64,000 nucleotides of DNA from Mesorhizobium sp. M00.F.Ca.ET.216.01.1.1 (lineage in GTDB: Bacteria; Pseudomonadota; Alphaproteobacteria; Rhizobiales; Rhizobiaceae): NCBI RefSeq assembly GCF_004010325.2, contig NZ_SADR02000002.1:62001-126000 (forward strand), given 5' to 3'. The translations under genes and the position numbers were made by a program. A model generated the notes under the pieces. The model searched no databases. It worked only from the letters and a program-made list of their open reading frames with translations, and was not told the DNA's origin. This document shows, in pieces, positions 63,383 through 64,000 of this stretch (positions within the stretch are counted from its first letter, which is position 1; each line of letters opens with the position of its first letter).

Positions 63383-64000
63383 TCAACGCCCATTCGCCCG
63401 GCTGACCCGCCAGATGACGTTACCGACATCGTCGGTGACGAGCAGCGCGCCAGTCTGATCGATAGCAACGCCGACCGGACGGCCCATCGCCTTGCCATCA
63501 CGCCCGATGAAGCCAGTGAGCACATCCTTCGGTGGACCGCTCGGTTTACCACCACGGAACGGCACGAAGATCACCTTGTAACCGCTGTGCACGCTTCTGT
63601 TCCACGAGCCGTGTTGGCCGACGAAGGCGCCGTTGCCGTAGGCCGCACCGAGCTGCACGCCTTTGGAGAAGGTCAGTCCCAGCGAGGCGGTATGGGAACC
63701 CAGCGCGTAATCGGGCTTGACTGCCCTCGCCACGAGATCGGGGCGCTGCGGCCTGACGCGGTTGTCGACGTTCTGGCCATAGTAGCTGTAGGGCCAGCCG
63801 TAGAAAGCGCCGTCACGAACCGAGGTCATGTAATCCGGCACGAGATCGTCGCCGATCTCGTCACGCTCGTTCACGGCGACCCAAAGCTCGCCAGTCTCAG
63901 GATTCCAGGAGAGCCCGTTCGGGTTGCGCAGCCCCGAGGCGAAGACCCGTGTGCGGCGGGTGGACCCATCCACTTCAAGGACGGCGGCGCGGTTCTTCTC
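63383..64000 (-). CDS. PQQ-dependent sugar dehydrogenase-like protein (5' end outside window)
   Basis: About 205 C-terminal residues. The frame continues upstream of the window ([20 protein letters not shown]). Motifs: [51 protein letters not shown] and [20 protein letters not shown], typical of the soluble glucose/sorbosone dehydrogenase propeller that uses PQQ in the periplasm. The substrate is not fixed. Confidence 0.88.
   Translation of the reverse strand, partial: EKNRAAVLEVDGSTRRTRVFASGLRNPNGLSWNPETGELWVAVNERDEIGDDLVPDYMTSVRDGAFYGWPYSYYGQNVDNRVRPQRPDLVARAVKPDYALGSHTASLGLTFSKGVQLGAAYGNGAFVGQHGSWNRSVHSGYKVIFVPFRGGKPSGPPKDVLTGFIGRDGKAMGRPVGVAIDQTGALLVTDDVGNVIWRVSRANGR

Noticed and set aside
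1-64000. CRISPR array, tRNA, rRNA, integrase or prophage
   Set aside because: No regularly spaced direct repeats, cloverleaf, rRNA segment or recombinase gene was found.

Overview
The window is high-GC alphaproteobacterial chromosome. The order of its housekeeping genes (pepA-holC facing lptF-lptG-lptD-surA-like-pdxA-rsmA; gmk-yicC-mltG-fabF-acpP-fabG-fabD; rpsF-rpsR-rplI; dnaB-radA-cvpA-purF; pssA-psd) is that of Hyphomicrobiales (Rhizobiales). The gene content and the families of C-rich/G-rich palindromic intergenic repeats point to Mesorhizobium or a close relative; the genus is an inference. I see no tRNA, rRNA, CRISPR array, phage, integrase or transposase gene.

Layout. 1-8.5 kb is accessory: two paralogous regulators (OmpR-type winged helix + TolB-like + TPR), each divergent from small genes (cupin/RidA; DUF1127); a sugar ABC uptake operon (binding protein and two permeases, no ATPase); and a frameshifted dihydrofolate-reductase-like pseudogene. 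8.6-25.2 kb is core: DNA polymerase III chi, leucyl aminopeptidase, LPS transport (LptF, LptG, LptD), a SurA-like chaperone, PdxA, RsmA, Gmk, YicC, MltG, FabF and AcpP. An FAD monooxygenase gene sits between pepA and lptF. 25.2-33.2 kb is an accessory block inside the fatty-acid synthesis cluster. A hairpin-rich spacer with tiny ORFs and an archaic (Csu-like) chaperone-usher pilus operon separate acpP from fabG, and a RelE-type toxin-antitoxin pair separates fabG from fabD. The usher and the two-domain tip subunit carry several single-base frameshifts.

33.2-46.8 kb returns to core functions: FabD, an LtaS/OpgB-like phosphoglycerol transferase, ribosomal proteins S6, S18 and L9, a cyclopropane-fatty-acid synthase, YnfA, an Rsm22-like methyltransferase, DnaB, RadA, CvpA and PurF. 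46.8-64 kb holds small metabolic and regulatory units: an SDR, OsmC, a DMT exporter, a LysR/tautomerase pair, an Aas-like fused acyltransferase-acyl synthetase, PssA and Psd, an SMP-30 lactonase, an Atm1-like ABC exporter with a cysteine-rich ArsR regulator, a LysM protein, a LOG-family protein, a second LysR and a truncated sugar dehydrogenase.

The most useful new observations are: (i) a near-identical 21-nt element with 10-bp-spaced TTCC repeats in front of both TPR regulators; (ii) the fab cluster interrupted twice; (iii) frameshifts confined to the pilus operon and one other accessory gene; (iv) a 19-nt repeat with dyad symmetry flanking the monooxygenase gene; and (v) a MITE-like palindromic repeat family in several states of completeness.
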